A stretch of DNA of 64,000 nucleotides from assembly GCA_021234155.1 (NCBI GenBank), contig JAJEKV010000034.1:8476028-8540027 (forward strand). Direction: 5' to 3'. Both the position numbers and the translations under genes were made by a program. Origin of the DNA: Isoetes taiwanensis. Taxonomy: Eukaryota; Streptophyta; Lycopodiopsida; Isoetales; Isoetaceae. Below, piece by piece: positions 1 through 10,663 of this stretch. Below the pieces are notes generated by a model, which saw only the letters and a program-made list of their open reading frames with translations, was not told the origin of the DNA and did no database searches. Numbering within the stretch: the first letter of the stretch is position 1; every line of letters begins with the position of its first letter.

Positions 1-121
1 CTCCAGGCTTCGGCCGAAGGTGCTCAGGAACTTTCTTCACGTGCCGACCCGCTGCTACCTGCGCCATAGAGAGGGTGGGGCGCTCGCCAAACTTCCTAGC
101 TGTTTGTTTGGTGCGTGCCAT
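1..121 (-). CDS. 5' part of an ORF starting with a histone H3 tail-like sequence, probably gag of the LTR element
   Basis: The frame reads leftward from the ATG at 121-119 and leaves the window after 40 codons. It begins MARTKQTARK, identical to the first ten residues of histone H3, including the K4 and K9 positions with the ARTK and TARK contexts. Residue 11 is F, not S10. After a divergent stretch it reads VKKVPEHLRPKPG, which lines up loosely with H3 residues 35-44 (VKKPHRFRPG). The start is well supported: an in-frame stop lies at 214-212, there is no other in-frame ATG between it and 121, and the context has G at -3 and +4. Upstream on the same strand are a pyrimidine-rich leader, a primer binding site and an LTR, which is where gag of a retrotransposon should begin. 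Seen: the peptide and its position. Inferred: that it is gag. It could instead be a diverged or pseudogenised H3-like gene. The remainder lies outside the window. Confidence 0.6.
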   Translation of the reverse strand, partial: MARTKQTARKFGERPTLSMAQVAAGRHVKKVPEHLRPKPG

Positions 122-681
122 ATCTTGTGGTTCAGGAAATAGGTGACGTAAGGATGAGCAAGAGAGAGGTGAAGGTGAAGGGTTGGAGAGAGAGAATGAG
201 GTGTCAGATATTTAAAAAGGAGGGTCCCTGGGAATATTCTCCTACCATAATTACCCCTATTTATTAGCCCCCCTTATTAATTACAAGATATTTAGTAATT
301 ATTTAATTATTAATGTATATGTTAAATCTATATTAATTGATATTATACTTAAATTTTCGAATTTTTCTAATGGTTCGAAGTGCAATTTATGAATTTGCGC
401 CATTTTTCACCTGGGTCTCCGATTGGCATGATTCTTCGACCCATTTTAGGTGAAATTTGATGCAGATGCATAATTTTCACTCCAAATTTACTAGAAGATG
501 AGTTTGACTCACTCAACTTTCGTCTAACACTTAACCTAAGTCCTGACCCACTACCTAGGAGAAAAATTTTTCCCCCATTTTCGCGGTTCGATGGTGGAAA
601 TGTTTATTTCACACCCCTATAGGCCTGTTAGACTACTTTATGGTTATGGTTAGTGCTAGTTCTTGGTCAACCAAGAACATC
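122..681 (-). promoter_or_regulatory. Untranslated leader between primer site and ORF start
   Basis: No ORF of note. Next to the primer site is a perfect 9-bp inverted repeat, GTTCTTGGT / ACCAAGAAC, with a 2-nt loop (659-667 and 670-678). The middle (230-600) is AT-rich. Just before the ATG, 122-200 is pyrimidine-rich on the minus strand, as in many plant 5' UTRs. A TATA-like TTTAAATA lies at about 208-217. The hairpin may act in packaging or in starting reverse transcription; that is inference. Confidence 0.5.
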
Positions 682-693
682 GCTCTGATACCA
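682..693 (-). promoter_or_regulatory. Primer binding site, initiator-Met tRNA
   Basis: The minus strand reads TGGTATCAGAGC, the perfect complement of the 3' end of plant initiator methionine tRNA. It sits one base inside the LTR end (CACA at 698-695), the standard arrangement for a plant LTR retrotransposon. This fixes the element's direction as leftward. Confidence 0.93.
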
Positions 694-694
694 T

Positions 695-2349
695 TGTGGC
701 GGCTCCACGCTAAGCGTCGGCCCGCCGTACACTTTCGGCGAGAAATCCCCATCCGGCTCAACAACCGCATGGGCCCGCCGTCTACCCCGCACTCACGGGG
801 TGACTCTTAGTGCGGGAAGGGCTATGAAGGTGTCTTGCGGCGCCCTTCCCCTATGGGCTCCTATAACGGCCGAGGCGATAACGTCGAGAACTAGCATCAA
901 CATATACAAATACTACCTCGAAGGGTAGTGCATCACACATAAACCAAGGCAAAGATGATAATCACGAACCATAAAACATGAGAGCTCTACCCGGCTCGGA
1001 CTTCGTGGGAGGATGGTGACCCGGCTAGGCCTCAAGATAGAGCAGACCGAGTCATGGCAATGGGGGGCTGGCATCAAGGCTAATGGCTAGGGTTGACCAC
1101 TCCATCCGCCCCTCACATTGCATACTTTGCAAATGGGCTAGATCGGGGCTCGGCGGGGACTCTAGCCTTCGGATCACGCAATCCCATGGCATCACCCATT
1201 GGGACTACTCGGTTGCATCTCCCTGGTCGATGAGGCGAGGAAGGGTTGCATCTCCCCTTCCGGGATCTAGAGGTGCGTGGGTGGCTAGAGAATCGTGGCG
1301 ACACCACGATTCGTACCCGGTGAACCCCCAAAGCGAGAGCCAAGCCAACACTTGCGGCTCTCGAGGGAGGCAGGGCAACACCATTGCCCGGGAGGTGTCG
1401 GACCCATGCTCGGCCCACCGCGAAGTGACAGACCATAAGCCTAGCCCACTATGGGATCCCCGAAGCCCCCTTTCGGCGGGGATCCTCCCTCCCACTTTCC
1501 CTCTAGCCCGTTATATGGTCTTTGAGTCATATCATAGCCTCAATAGCACGGTGGGCTCCTATGCACTGGGCGCCAACTAATAGGAACTAAGGGATCTACT
1601 CTAGGAGCATACTACATATGGCTCTAGGTCTCTACCCCCTTCCCAATAAAGAGGAGCAAACATGATCAACCATCATCACATAATCATCACATCATGAGAA
1701 TAATCATAAGAAGAACATCTTAACCTAATCATACAACTAACTAATGGTTAGGGTTCCTTGATTAGGGTTCAAGATGTTGAATATGAGTTCTAGGATGGCT
1801 CTACTCTAGATACAAGATACTAGCACATCACGGAATGCTAATTCCGGATGAGCTATCACAACTACTATCCTACATACCACGCTCACGAAGCTCTCCCTCC
1901 AGATCAGGTGTGCCTCCATGGTCTCCGGAGCTCACGAGATGCGGCTCCTACTCCAGAAGCGAGGTCTACCCTTGGGGGCTCTTTGCACCGGTCTATGCCA
2001 CGACAAGCGATGTTGAAGCGGGGTTTCGAGCAGTAGGTAGGTGAATCTCACGGGTGCTAGGGCTGGAAAGAGGTCTAGGGTTAGGGTTTATGCCTATATA
2101 AGTTAGGTCCACCTAGGATGCCCGCATTGGCACCAATTGGGTGAGTCCTGTGTGGCGGTGCCCCAATAGGTTAAGGCCACGTGGATAATGGCTTAACCTA
2201 TGGTTGGCTAAGTTATGAGAATAACTTAGCCATGCCCCCTAGTGCCACAACCTATGGTATACAAGGCTATGAAGATAGACTTGTATGTGACGGATCCAGG
2301 AATATACGTATTTATGGCGTATATTCCTGGGTATCACAATAGCATCACA
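695..2349 (-). mobile_element. LTR (copy A), 5' LTR of a leftward LTR retrotransposon
   Basis: 1655 bp. On the minus strand it begins TGTGATGC at 2349 and ends GCCACA at 695, directly before the primer binding site. Termini were set by comparison with copy C, whose ends are proved by a target duplication: its LTR begins TGTGATG and ends CGTCACA. A second possible start lies at 2338. Similarity to copies B (58700-60298) and C (61729-63286) includes the block around the phrase 'ctaggagcatactac' and the GC-rich block at 695-900. Only the 5' end of this element is in the window, so its other LTR and target duplication cannot be checked. The 165-codon frame at 1083-1580 is a chance ORF inside the LTR. 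Confidence 0.85.
2076..2101 (-). promoter_or_regulatory. LTR promoter: TATA box followed by telo-box
   Basis: The minus strand has TTATATAG (2101-2094), then after a few bases TAAACCCTAACCCTA (2090-2076). The second motif matches the plant telo-box (AAACCCTAA). Copy B keeps the same order: TATA-like TTATATTA at 58903-58910 and AAACCCCAACCCTAAA at 58915-58930. Conservation between two LTRs supports a core promoter. In plants, telo-boxes occur in promoters of translation-related and cell-cycle genes; a similar role here is inference. Confidence 0.55.
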
Positions 2350-3187
2350 GAAATGCATGGAACTTGTAATTGTTCTTTGCAGGGACCAACCACGTGTCCA
2401 CTTAGGATTCACTTTTCGACATGAAGATTGTAAGAAAATGGCTTTTACTTACGGAAACAATGAACTCTTTATACAATTCAATAGGATAGGGTAGGTGCAA
2501 CATGAAGGGTGGCCCTTTTGGTGGCTTGGAAAGAATGGGGTTGCATTTGTGTTCTGTGAGGTGAATTTGAGAATGGCAATAATTGAAGAGTTCTTGTTGG
2601 ATTCCAATAAAATAATTCTTGTGTTGTATTATTTTAGTTGAGGCACGTGATTTTTCACCTACTCTCAGATGATTCAATATTCAAGAACCCTTTCTCTTTA
2701 ATTTCCTTTTTTCTTCATATTTGCGGTGTTTCTCTCTTTCAATTGAAGTGCAAATTCAACAAAACTTAAGAAAATATTTTGGAAAATAATGATTCAATTT
2801 CAGTGGCTAAAACATTAATCTTAACCTTCTAATAACATTGTTCACACCCACTATTGTGTTCAGTACATTAGTTTCTCATCATAAGCATGAAAAGTTAAGT
2901 CATATGCAAAATAGAACTGATTGATATTTCATTCTTGCCATTTAAAGCATCAAGAAGAGCAATAGGTGCTATAAGTGATCCTTTTGTTGCTACACTCTCA
3001 CTTTTCCAGCATCTACAATAATGGTTTATTTCTGTCAATGCATTTACTTCAAGATTTCTTGTCCTCAACATGTAACTTTTTGTTTCTTTTGTTATACTTT
3101 TCATTTTCCTATAGTTGCTGCAATTACAACTTGGCATTCTTTCTTTGCATCCTTCTCTCTTGTTGTAGTCTTACATTTCTTCTTTGA
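2350..3187. other. Intergenic, no gene seen
   Basis: AT-rich sequence with only short chance ORFs. The last 200 bases before the gypsy remnant are rich in C and T on the plus strand. No LTR or target duplication for the gypsy remnant was found here. Confidence 0.5.
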
Positions 3188-5040
3188 GAATTCGAGCGGG
3201 ATAATGTTGAGTTTTTTGGCTATCGCATTATACCTCAGGATGTTTCCATGGATCTAGAGAAGGTCAGCACAGTATTTGATTGGAAAACACCTTTCTCAGT
3301 TAAAGATGTACAGTGCTTCTTGGGGTTTGCCATTCTTGGGGTTTTTATCGCCACTTCATCAAGAACTATTCGGAGATTATCACGTCTCACCAGGAAGGAT
3401 GTTCCTTTTGAGTGGATAATTGAAGCAAAATCAGCATTCATCACTTTGGAGTATGCCTTTACAGCAGCACCTGTTCTTGCACACTCGGATCCTTTGCATG
3501 CCTATATTCTCGAAGCTGATGCATGAGATTTTGCTCTTGGCAGCATCTTATCGCAAGAGGGGATGATCATGAGCTGCACCCGATTGCCTATCATTCTCGA
3601 AAGTTCCAGGCTGCTGAGATCAACTATCCTATTTATGATAAGAAACTTTTGGCGATCTTTGACTCTTTTCAGGAGTGGCGACGATTTCTTGAAGGTTCTT
3701 CTCATAAGTTAACTATGTATATGGACCATCGCAACCTGTAATATTTTCAGTCTGCTCGAGTTCTTAATCGTCGTCAGGCTCGATGGCATACACAGATGCT
3801 ATCCCGTTTTGATTTCATCATCAAATTTTGGCCTGGCACACTTTAAGAAAATCCAGATTCTCTTTCTCGCAGATCCTATTTTGAACCTAAGACGGGGGAG
3901 CCAGCATTCACTCAACAATCACAGGTTATTCTAGGACTTGATCATTTCCTTCTTATGGCCATCACCTTGTTCAAGAGGCCTCATGATGCATCCTTGTTGG
4001 AGTCTATTCGAGCATCTCTTCTTTTTGACCCTTTGGCACAATATGTATTTTCACATCTTGGCTCGGCATCGTCTTCCCAGCAAATGCGGTTGGATTATGA
4101 TCATTTTGAGGCTCAAGATGGACTTCTGTTTCGTGATGGACTTTTATATATCCCGTATGGTGCTCCTCGACTTCAAGTCTTGTAGTCCTGTCGTGATTCT
4201 CCTCTCGTCAACCATTTTGGGATTGCCAAGACTCTGGAACTCGTTGCTCGAGATTATCGGTGGCCAGTTCTCCGCCGCACTATTGAGACTTTTATACGCT
4301 CCTGTGATATTTGCTATTGTGCAAAAGCTCCCAAACACCGTCCACATGGCCTGCTTCAGCCTTTACCGGTTCCAGCCGGTCCTTGGAAGAGCACTTCAGT
4401 GGATTTCAGTGTCGGGCTTCCATCCTCCCAGGGCCTTGACGCCATCCTTGTTCTCGTTGACTGCTTTTCCAAGATGGCGCATTTCATTCCTTGCAGCACT
4501 TCTACCTCCAGTGAAGCCACGACTGTTCTCTTGCTTCGAGAGGTGGTTCGACTCCATGGCTTGCCAGATACCATTGTCAGTGACCGCGACCCCCAGTTTA
4601 TTGCCAGATTTTAAAAGGGTCTTTTGCAACTCTTGTATGTGGAATGTTCACTCTCTTCCGGACATGACCCAGAGACCAACAGATAAGTGGAGCGCACTAA
4701 TCAAACACTTGAGCAGTATTTGCGATGCGTCATCAATTATCAGCAGGATGATTGGGTTGATTGGCTACCTTTGGCAGAATTTGCTTACAATAATTATGTC
4801 CATGCTTCCACGGGCCAGACATCATTCTTTATTAATTTCGGCATGCATCCCCGGTGGTCTTTCATTGCTCCTAGATGCGACTCAGCCCAGTTCCAAGGAC
4901 AGGCTCGAGAAGCTCCGCATACTCCAGGATGATCTTCAGCACCATCTCCTCCAGGCCCAAGCACGTTATCATTATCATGCAGATCAGCACCGCCAAGATG
5001 CTCCTCCTTTTGCCCCAACTAAACAGCTTCTATTCATTTA
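3188..5040 (+). pseudogene. Ty3/gypsy pol remnant (RT end, RNase H, integrase)
   Basis: Broken frames read in order: the end of the RT domain (ERDNVEFFGYRI at 3194, then VQCFLGF), the RT/RNase H connection (RLTRKDVPFEW, PVLAHSDP, ILEADA), RNase H (HPIAYHSRKFQAAEINYPIYDKK), and linker (DSLSRR). Integrase follows: a zinc-binding part (NHFGIAKT ... SCDICYCAKAPKHRP), then the catalytic core with D in VDCFSKMAHFIPC, D in VSDRDPQFIARF and E in [13 protein letters not shown]. The spacing and wording resemble chromovirus-type gypsy elements. Several in-frame stops (for example near 3524, 3740, 3845, 4184 and 4612) and frameshifts make it dead. Protease and most of RT are missing, so it is 5'-truncated. 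No LTRs were recognised. A 367-codon ORF at 3938-5041 overlaps it in the wrong frame. Confidence 0.9.
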
Positions 5041-5156
5041 ATACTTCATCTACTACATCTTCAAGCTGTAGGGTAGGGTGCAAAGACTTTTGCAAAGGAC
5101 CTTCTCCTCCTGGTGGACCTCTAGACTCCTATATTGGTGTGGACTAGAGCTCTTTG

Positions 5157-5283
5157 AATACCATATATCATGTAGTAGAAAACATGATGCCCAAGTGGTA
5201 GAGGCGTTCTCCGCCTACGGGTGGACTAGTGCCCGACTTTGGCAATTGGAATACCATATATCATGTAGATAGAAAACATGATG
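5157..5283 (+). repeat. 34-bp direct repeat flanking a short tRNA-like hairpin segment
   Basis: 'aataccatatatcatgtag' followed by 'agaaaacatgat' occurs at 5157-5189 and again at 5249-5282, with one 1-base indel. The 60 bases between contain CCCAAGTGGTAGAGGC and a hairpin (AGGCG / CGCCT). The first phrase recalls the D-arm/A-box of tRNA-derived SINEs, but no clear B box is present. A (TTAG)n run follows at about 5284-5303. Confidence 0.4.
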
Positions 5284-5454
5284 GTTAGTTAGTTAGTTAG
5301 TTGTTTTTCCCTTCTCTCTCCCTTCCTTTGTTCTTCACACTTCTCATGTTAGAATCTCCTAAGGGTTTGAAGTTTCTTAAGTCCAGGGTCTTATAGGATG
5401 TGTCCATAATTTGGGAGTTCCGTTGATTGGAGGCCCTTTATAAAGGAGAGCTTG

Positions 5455-6684
5455 AGAGGATGGAACAGGGGGTTGCAATTAACAGCATATATTGGATAGA
5501 TTTCCCTTTCTTTATGGTCGAGTGTGGAAACATTCAGACAGCTACTCTTCTTCTCAAACAGGGTACCATTTCGAAAGCCAACACTCAGTTCTTTTTTCAG
5601 AGATGGTACCCCTCCTTTGACCCTCAAAACTTCTCGGAACTATTCCACCCAGCATGGACTTCTCTGTAGGGACTAAATGCCATGTATTGGAATGAGCAAT
5701 CCCTGCTCACTCTCTTTCAGTAGACTGGAAACATTATAAGCTGGGAGGTCTCTCAGGACAAGGCTCCGAGAGTTTGGGCACAAATTGATCTGCTTAAGCC
5801 AATCCTGGATGCAATTAATTTTGTGGATTACTTTGGTAAGCCCAAAACCTTGAAGTTAGCTTGGCAGGGGCTTCCCCAGCCATGCCCGGCCTGTGGCATT
5901 AGGCTGCATGGAGGGAAAGTTTGTAATGGAGAGAGAGAAGTTAAGGAGATATCACAAGAACAAAATTTGGGGAAGCAGAAGGAGGGTATTGGATCACACC
6001 AAACAAGGGGAAGCAAGAAAGGCAAAGACAAAATAAAAATGGCGATTGAAAAAGAGGAAAAAAGAAGGCCGAGAATTAGGGAAGAAAAGGAGAAGGAAAA
6101 AACAAGGGTGGATTTAGGAAAGAGTATGGAAAAAAAACTGAGGAGTGAATGGAAAAGAAAAGTGCAATTTCTGGAGGATGTTTCTAAGGTTAAGATCCTA
6201 AACAATCCTGATTCCAAAGGGAAAGGAATTTTGGAGGAGAATGTGCCACAACCCAACATTTCTGAAGAGGTCAGATCCTTGTCTCTTACGATAAGAGAAC
6301 CCGAATTGCCCCAGGCAAATGATTACTCCTCTTCGGAGGACTCTTCTGGATATAAAGATAAAGGTGAACCTAGCTCACCCAAGGTTTCCCTTCTGGTACC
6401 TCCAATCGATAGCAATGCTGACTCTCCCATACCTATTCTGGAGCTCTTTCCTAAAGGCTCAGAAAAGATGTGTTCTAACAGACACCCTTCCTCAACTGGA
6501 ACCACAATGGAACACCATTATGGAGGGAGGAAAGGATCCCACACCAGCTGTTCCTGTTGAGGATCAGACCCAATTGGAGCCTCAACTGGATTCTGTAACA
6601 AATAGGGAGTTGGGTCCAACTGAAGGGCTGTCTGCTAGTCTTGTGGAAGGGAAAATTTTCAAGAAGAATTTTGCTTTCGGTTAA
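5455..6684 (+). pseudogene. LINE ORF1 remnant (gag-like, CCHC zinc knuckle)
   Basis: The first part (MEQGVAINSIYWIDFPFFMVE, then RWYPSFDPQNF) resembles the DUF4283 domain of plant LINE ORF1 proteins. It is followed, after a stop, by RVWAQIDLLKPILDAI and then GLPQPCPACGIRLHGGKVC. The last stretch has a CX2CX4HX4C knuckle encoded at 5883-5924, the typical sequel to DUF4283. A long lysine- and glutamate-rich tail runs to about 6560, and the reading continues in another frame to 6684. The protein would bind RNA as the LINE ribonucleoprotein. Frameshifts and the stop near 5667 show it is inactive. Confidence 0.75.
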
Positions 6685-6874
6685 AAGAGTTGAAGGATCT
6701 TTCATCTAGACTGTCTGGGAAGTTTTGGGATGAAGGAGGAAGTGATGCAGAAACAGGGAATTATTTGATTGAGAAACCCAATGAACAAACTTTTGTTACT
6801 CTTCCACAGATCAAAAACAGGCAAAAAAATGTCTATACTCCGAGTGAACATGGGCCTGTTACTCGAAGTTCCAA

Positions 6875-9800
6875 ATGCCAATGAAGATAGTATCTTGGAA
6901 TTTGAGAGGTATTAAGGGTCCCCTAAAGAGGAAAAGGGCTCTAATTGCTCTTAGGGAGATCAAAGCAGACATAATTTTGCTACAGGAGCACAGGCTTTTA
7001 GCCTTCGAGGCCTCAAACCTGGGAAATTGGATATTCCCTAATGGGGATTCCATATGGGCCCCAGCAGATGGCACTAGAGGTGGTATCTGTATTGCCTGGA
7101 ACGGGCTCAAAAAATTAGGTTCCTTCTCCTGCCCTTCGAGCAGATGGCAAGTTGTCTTTTTGGAGGTGGAGAATGAACAAGTAGGCATTATTAATGTCTA
7201 TGCTTCTACTTCCCCTAAAGAAAGAGAGGAGCAATGGAAAAGCATGTCAGACTGGCTGCATGGACAGAATATCAACAATTGGGTTTTAAGTGGTGACTTC
7301 AACAACACCCCCTCATGGGAGCAGAAGGCAGGCAAAAAGATCAATATGTCAAAAGGAGAAAGATCTCAGTGGGATAAACTTGTGCATAATTTTTTATATC
7401 ATGCCCCTTCCTCTTCTAATGCATATTCTTGGAGCAACAAGAGGAAAGGATCTGATAGAGTATATTGCCTCCTAAATAGATATTACACCAACATATCTAC
7501 TCTAGTAGGTTGGGATAATTTGACTATAAACAATGACTGTAGCAATTCTATATCAGATCATTATCCCCAGATTTTGAACATGGGTATTCTACCTCAGAAA
7601 AGGTTTGCTGATACTCCTTTTAAGTTCAATAACAGTTTGTTGAACAATAAAGCCTTTTGTGATGATTTCACAAGGTTCTATACTTCCTTGAAGGCTTTGA
7701 ATGTAAGTGGATCAATGAAGGAATTCATAAGCAGAAGCAAGCAGGTCAAAAACTGGATCAAACAATGGGGTAAGGAATGGAGCAAAAAAATGAGGCAGGA
7801 AACCATGAGGCAAAAAATGAGGCAAAAAATGAGCAGAAAAATGAGGTGTACCTGGAAATGAAAGATGTTAGGCAGAATCTTTTCCTGGATAAAGCTAATG
7901 TGCTATTGCAATAGAGAGAAGAAACTTTGGAAAGGAAGGTCAAGCTAATTGAAGAATATGAGGCAAAAAGTTTGGCAATCAAAAGCAGAAGTTTGTATAT
8001 CAATCTTATGGATGATTGCAGCTCCAAGTTCTTCTTCAAAATTGCCAAAAGCAGGTTAATGAATAATGTGATAGTATCAGTGCAGGGTGACAGTCAAACA
8101 GGAGTTGTCCAAGCAGGAAGACATCCAGAATTTGTTCTACAATAAGTACAAAGAGCTTTTTGCTGCTAGGCACATTGATAACTGTCAAGTGTTGGAATTC
8201 TTTGATTATCTTGGTCCCAAGGATGAGCCTATTGAGGATGGACAACTTTTGGCTGTACCAATGGAGGCTGAGATTTTGAGAACCATAAAGAGTATGGCCC
8301 ATGGGAAAAGTCACGGGGGCGATGGATTGCCTCTGAATTTCTGAACATTTTTTGGGATATAATGGGTAAAGATCTCACCACATTTATCCAGGGTGCATGG
8401 CAGGCAGAAAAGTTGCACCCAACTATTAATGCTGGCTTAATTGCCTTGGTTCCAAAAGTAGACAAGCCCTGCCATTTTTGGGACTGGAGATCAATTTCAT
8501 TGACCAATGTAACATATAAAATTTTGGCTAAAATCTTTGCTAATAGACTTAAGAAAATTCTTCAGGAAAAGATTTATTTGTTCAATCAGGGTTTCTTCCA
8601 AGGAGAAGTATCCTTCATAATTTCATTGGGGCATATGAAGGTTTGCACTAAAACAAGATGGCTAATCAAGGATGTGTGCTCCAAAATTAGATTTTAAAAG
8701 GGCCTATGATACCATCGATTGGAATTTTCTTTATAAAGCCATGTCTCAGTTGGTATTTTCAAAGCCAGTGCTAAATAAGGTGGCAGGATTCAATGTTGCA
8801 GGGTGTTCAGCAGTTTTGGTTAATGGTTCCCTTCTCCCTTTTTTGAATGTAAAAGAGGAGTTAGGCAGGGCTGTCCATTGGCCCCCTTCCTTTTCCTTAT
8901 AGTAGCCGAGATGGTAACCAGGGTCATCATGAAACTGCAACAAAATGATAAGATTAGCTGCCTCAAGCTTCGATGTATGAGTGAGTCCTTGTCAGTAATG
9001 CAATATGCAGATGATACATTTGTGTTTTTAAAAAAGCAAGGGGACTGCATTCAGAACTTTCTTGCTGCCATGGATATGTTTGGGAAAGTGTCAGGGGTTA
9101 TGTTGAACAGAGATAAATGTGCAATTATTTCTGATAGCTCAGAAGACTATATTGAAGGGATTAAAGTTTGTGGTCACCAATCTGCCACTAAACTGCTGGG
9201 TTTGCCCTTGGCCCTAAATATGAGTCTACATGGCTTATGGGAACCTATAGTTACCAAAATAAAGAAACAGATGTATCCCAAAACACTCTCTTTGGCTGGG
9301 AGGGTAGAGATAATCAATAGTGTTATTATTGCTAGTTCTCACGTTTTCTTTTCATCAGCAATAATTGCAGATAAGAAATCCTATCAGGAACTGGAAGTTA
9401 TTATGAAGGAACTCATTTGGCAGGGTTCACATATGGTAGGTTGGCAACACTTAACCCTCCAAGGAAAAGAGGAGGATTGGGGTGTAAAGATCTGTTTCTC
9501 CAGGCACAGGTCTTGGCAGCAAAATTGGTATGGAGATCTTTAGTCTCTCCATCAAAGTCTCCAGCCCTTCTCCTAACAAAGTTCTGGATTGGAAAAACTT
9601 CCTTAGTGGGTAGTCCATCTACTCCTCATCATCTACCAAACTCGGCATTCTACCAGCTCAACCCATGCCCAGGAACATCTACTATCATGAGAAGAATTAT
9701 ACAAGCATGGAACAGAGTGTCTGTTTGCTTCAAGGCTTATCCAATAGAAAATGTTTCAGATGACTTTAATTTCTTTTGGCATCAGGGGTTGACAGATGAA

Positions 9801-10310
9801 GATGATGGATGTTTGGCTCTGAAACATCCGAGGAGGTGTAAAGAATGGAAGTTTAAAGGGTTATGCACAGTAGGCAGCATGGTGAATGGTGAAGGTTGGA
9901 GGACATGGCAGGAAATTTCCAGTGTGGTGCAAGATTCCATATGTAACAGGAACATTTATAAAGCTTTAACTCAACATAACAAGGGAACAGGTGATGAGTT
10001 AAAAGATCACAATTAGGCCCTTGATGACAAAGGTTACAGTGTAGCCAGAATTTACTCCATCCTGCTGAAGGCCCAAAGGACAAAAATCTCCAATCAGTGG
10101 GGATGTTCTGAATATGAAGCCATCCGTGTCATCGGGAAAGGATGGAAGCTGCAGTGTGCAAAGAAAACCATTCTCTTTAGATGGCTTCTCCTGAACAAAA
10201 GCCTTAAATCCAATGCCTATTGAGCCAAGTACAATAACCAGATCTCGGATAGATGTCCATTTGGCTGTGGTCAGGCCGAGTCTTCAACTCATATCTTTAT
10301 TTGCCCTTGG
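6875..10310 (+). pseudogene. LINE ORF2 remnant (endonuclease, reverse transcriptase, zf-RVT)
   Basis: Starts at MPMKIVSWNLRGIKGPLKRK. The endonuclease domain shows SWNLRGI, LLQEHR, GGICIAWN, IINVYAS, SGDFNNTP and SDHYP. The motif usually written SDR/LDR is CLLNR here. The RT domain follows through PVLIPKV-like IALVPKVDKP, WRSISLTNVTYKILAK, DFKRAYDTIDW and the catalytic QYADDTFVF (YADD at 9004-9015). The usual GVRQGCPLAPFLF is frameshifted at about 8860-8890. A C-terminal zinc-binding segment reads CPFGCGQAESSTHIFICPW (about 10258-10312). Stops near 7859, 8145, 8340 and 8695, with several frame changes, kill it. Between endonuclease and RT lies an unusual run of MRQK-like repeats (7790-7846). 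Confidence 0.88.
7790..7846 (+). repeat. Short tandem repeat inside LINE ORF2 (ATGAGGCAAAAA units)
   Basis: About four imperfect 12-15 bp units of 'atgaggcaaaaa' encode MRQE/MRQK/MRQK/MSRK between the endonuclease and RT domains. It is probably replication slippage. Confidence 0.7.
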
Positions 10311-10663
10311 CTAACTCCTTTACGGAATTGGATAAGTACCTACATAGGCTTCGCGCCACTCTCTTGAGTCGATGTATTTGATTTTCTTGCATATGGTTCT
10401 TCCTTTACGGGGCTGTCGGGGACACTCGTTTGTGGGCAATTTAAAGCATAAAGAATGGTGTGGCCATCAATCATTCCCCTCGGACTTGAATTCCCTCAAA
10501 GCAACCCTTCAATTAGAGCTGGTTGATCTGACCATGGCTCCTGAGGTGATTAGGGGATCAATTATGATAAAAGCTGGGACTCATTGGGCTCCTTTGGGTT
10601 TTTTTTTTTTTTTTTCATTCTTTTCATCTTATCTTGCCAGTCTTTCGATGTTCTTGTGATTAG

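Larger units (their letters stand above)
5400..10600 (+). mobile_element. L1-type non-LTR retrotransposon (LINE), decayed
   Basis: ORF1 and ORF2 remnants lie in the order and orientation expected of plant L1-type LINEs. Both ends are uncertain: no convincing 5' end, poly(A) tail or target duplication was found. After the zinc-binding end of ORF2 (about 10310) the frame decays. A T16 run at about 10600 is on the wrong strand for a poly(A) tail of this element. Confidence 0.8.

Noticed and set aside
1083-1580. 165-codon plus-strand ORF and its minus-strand shadows
   Set aside because: It lies inside LTR copy A, has no domain, and the related LTRs B and C do not preserve it.
2244-2249. GCCACA as the start of LTR copy A
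   Set aside because: It mirrors the other LTR end, but similarity to copy B continues to about 2330 and copy C's proved terminus is TGTGATG, so the boundary was moved to 2349.
3938-5041. 367-codon ORF, the longest in the window
   Set aside because: The genuine gypsy integrase motifs are in another plus-strand frame over the same bases; this frame has no recognisable motif.
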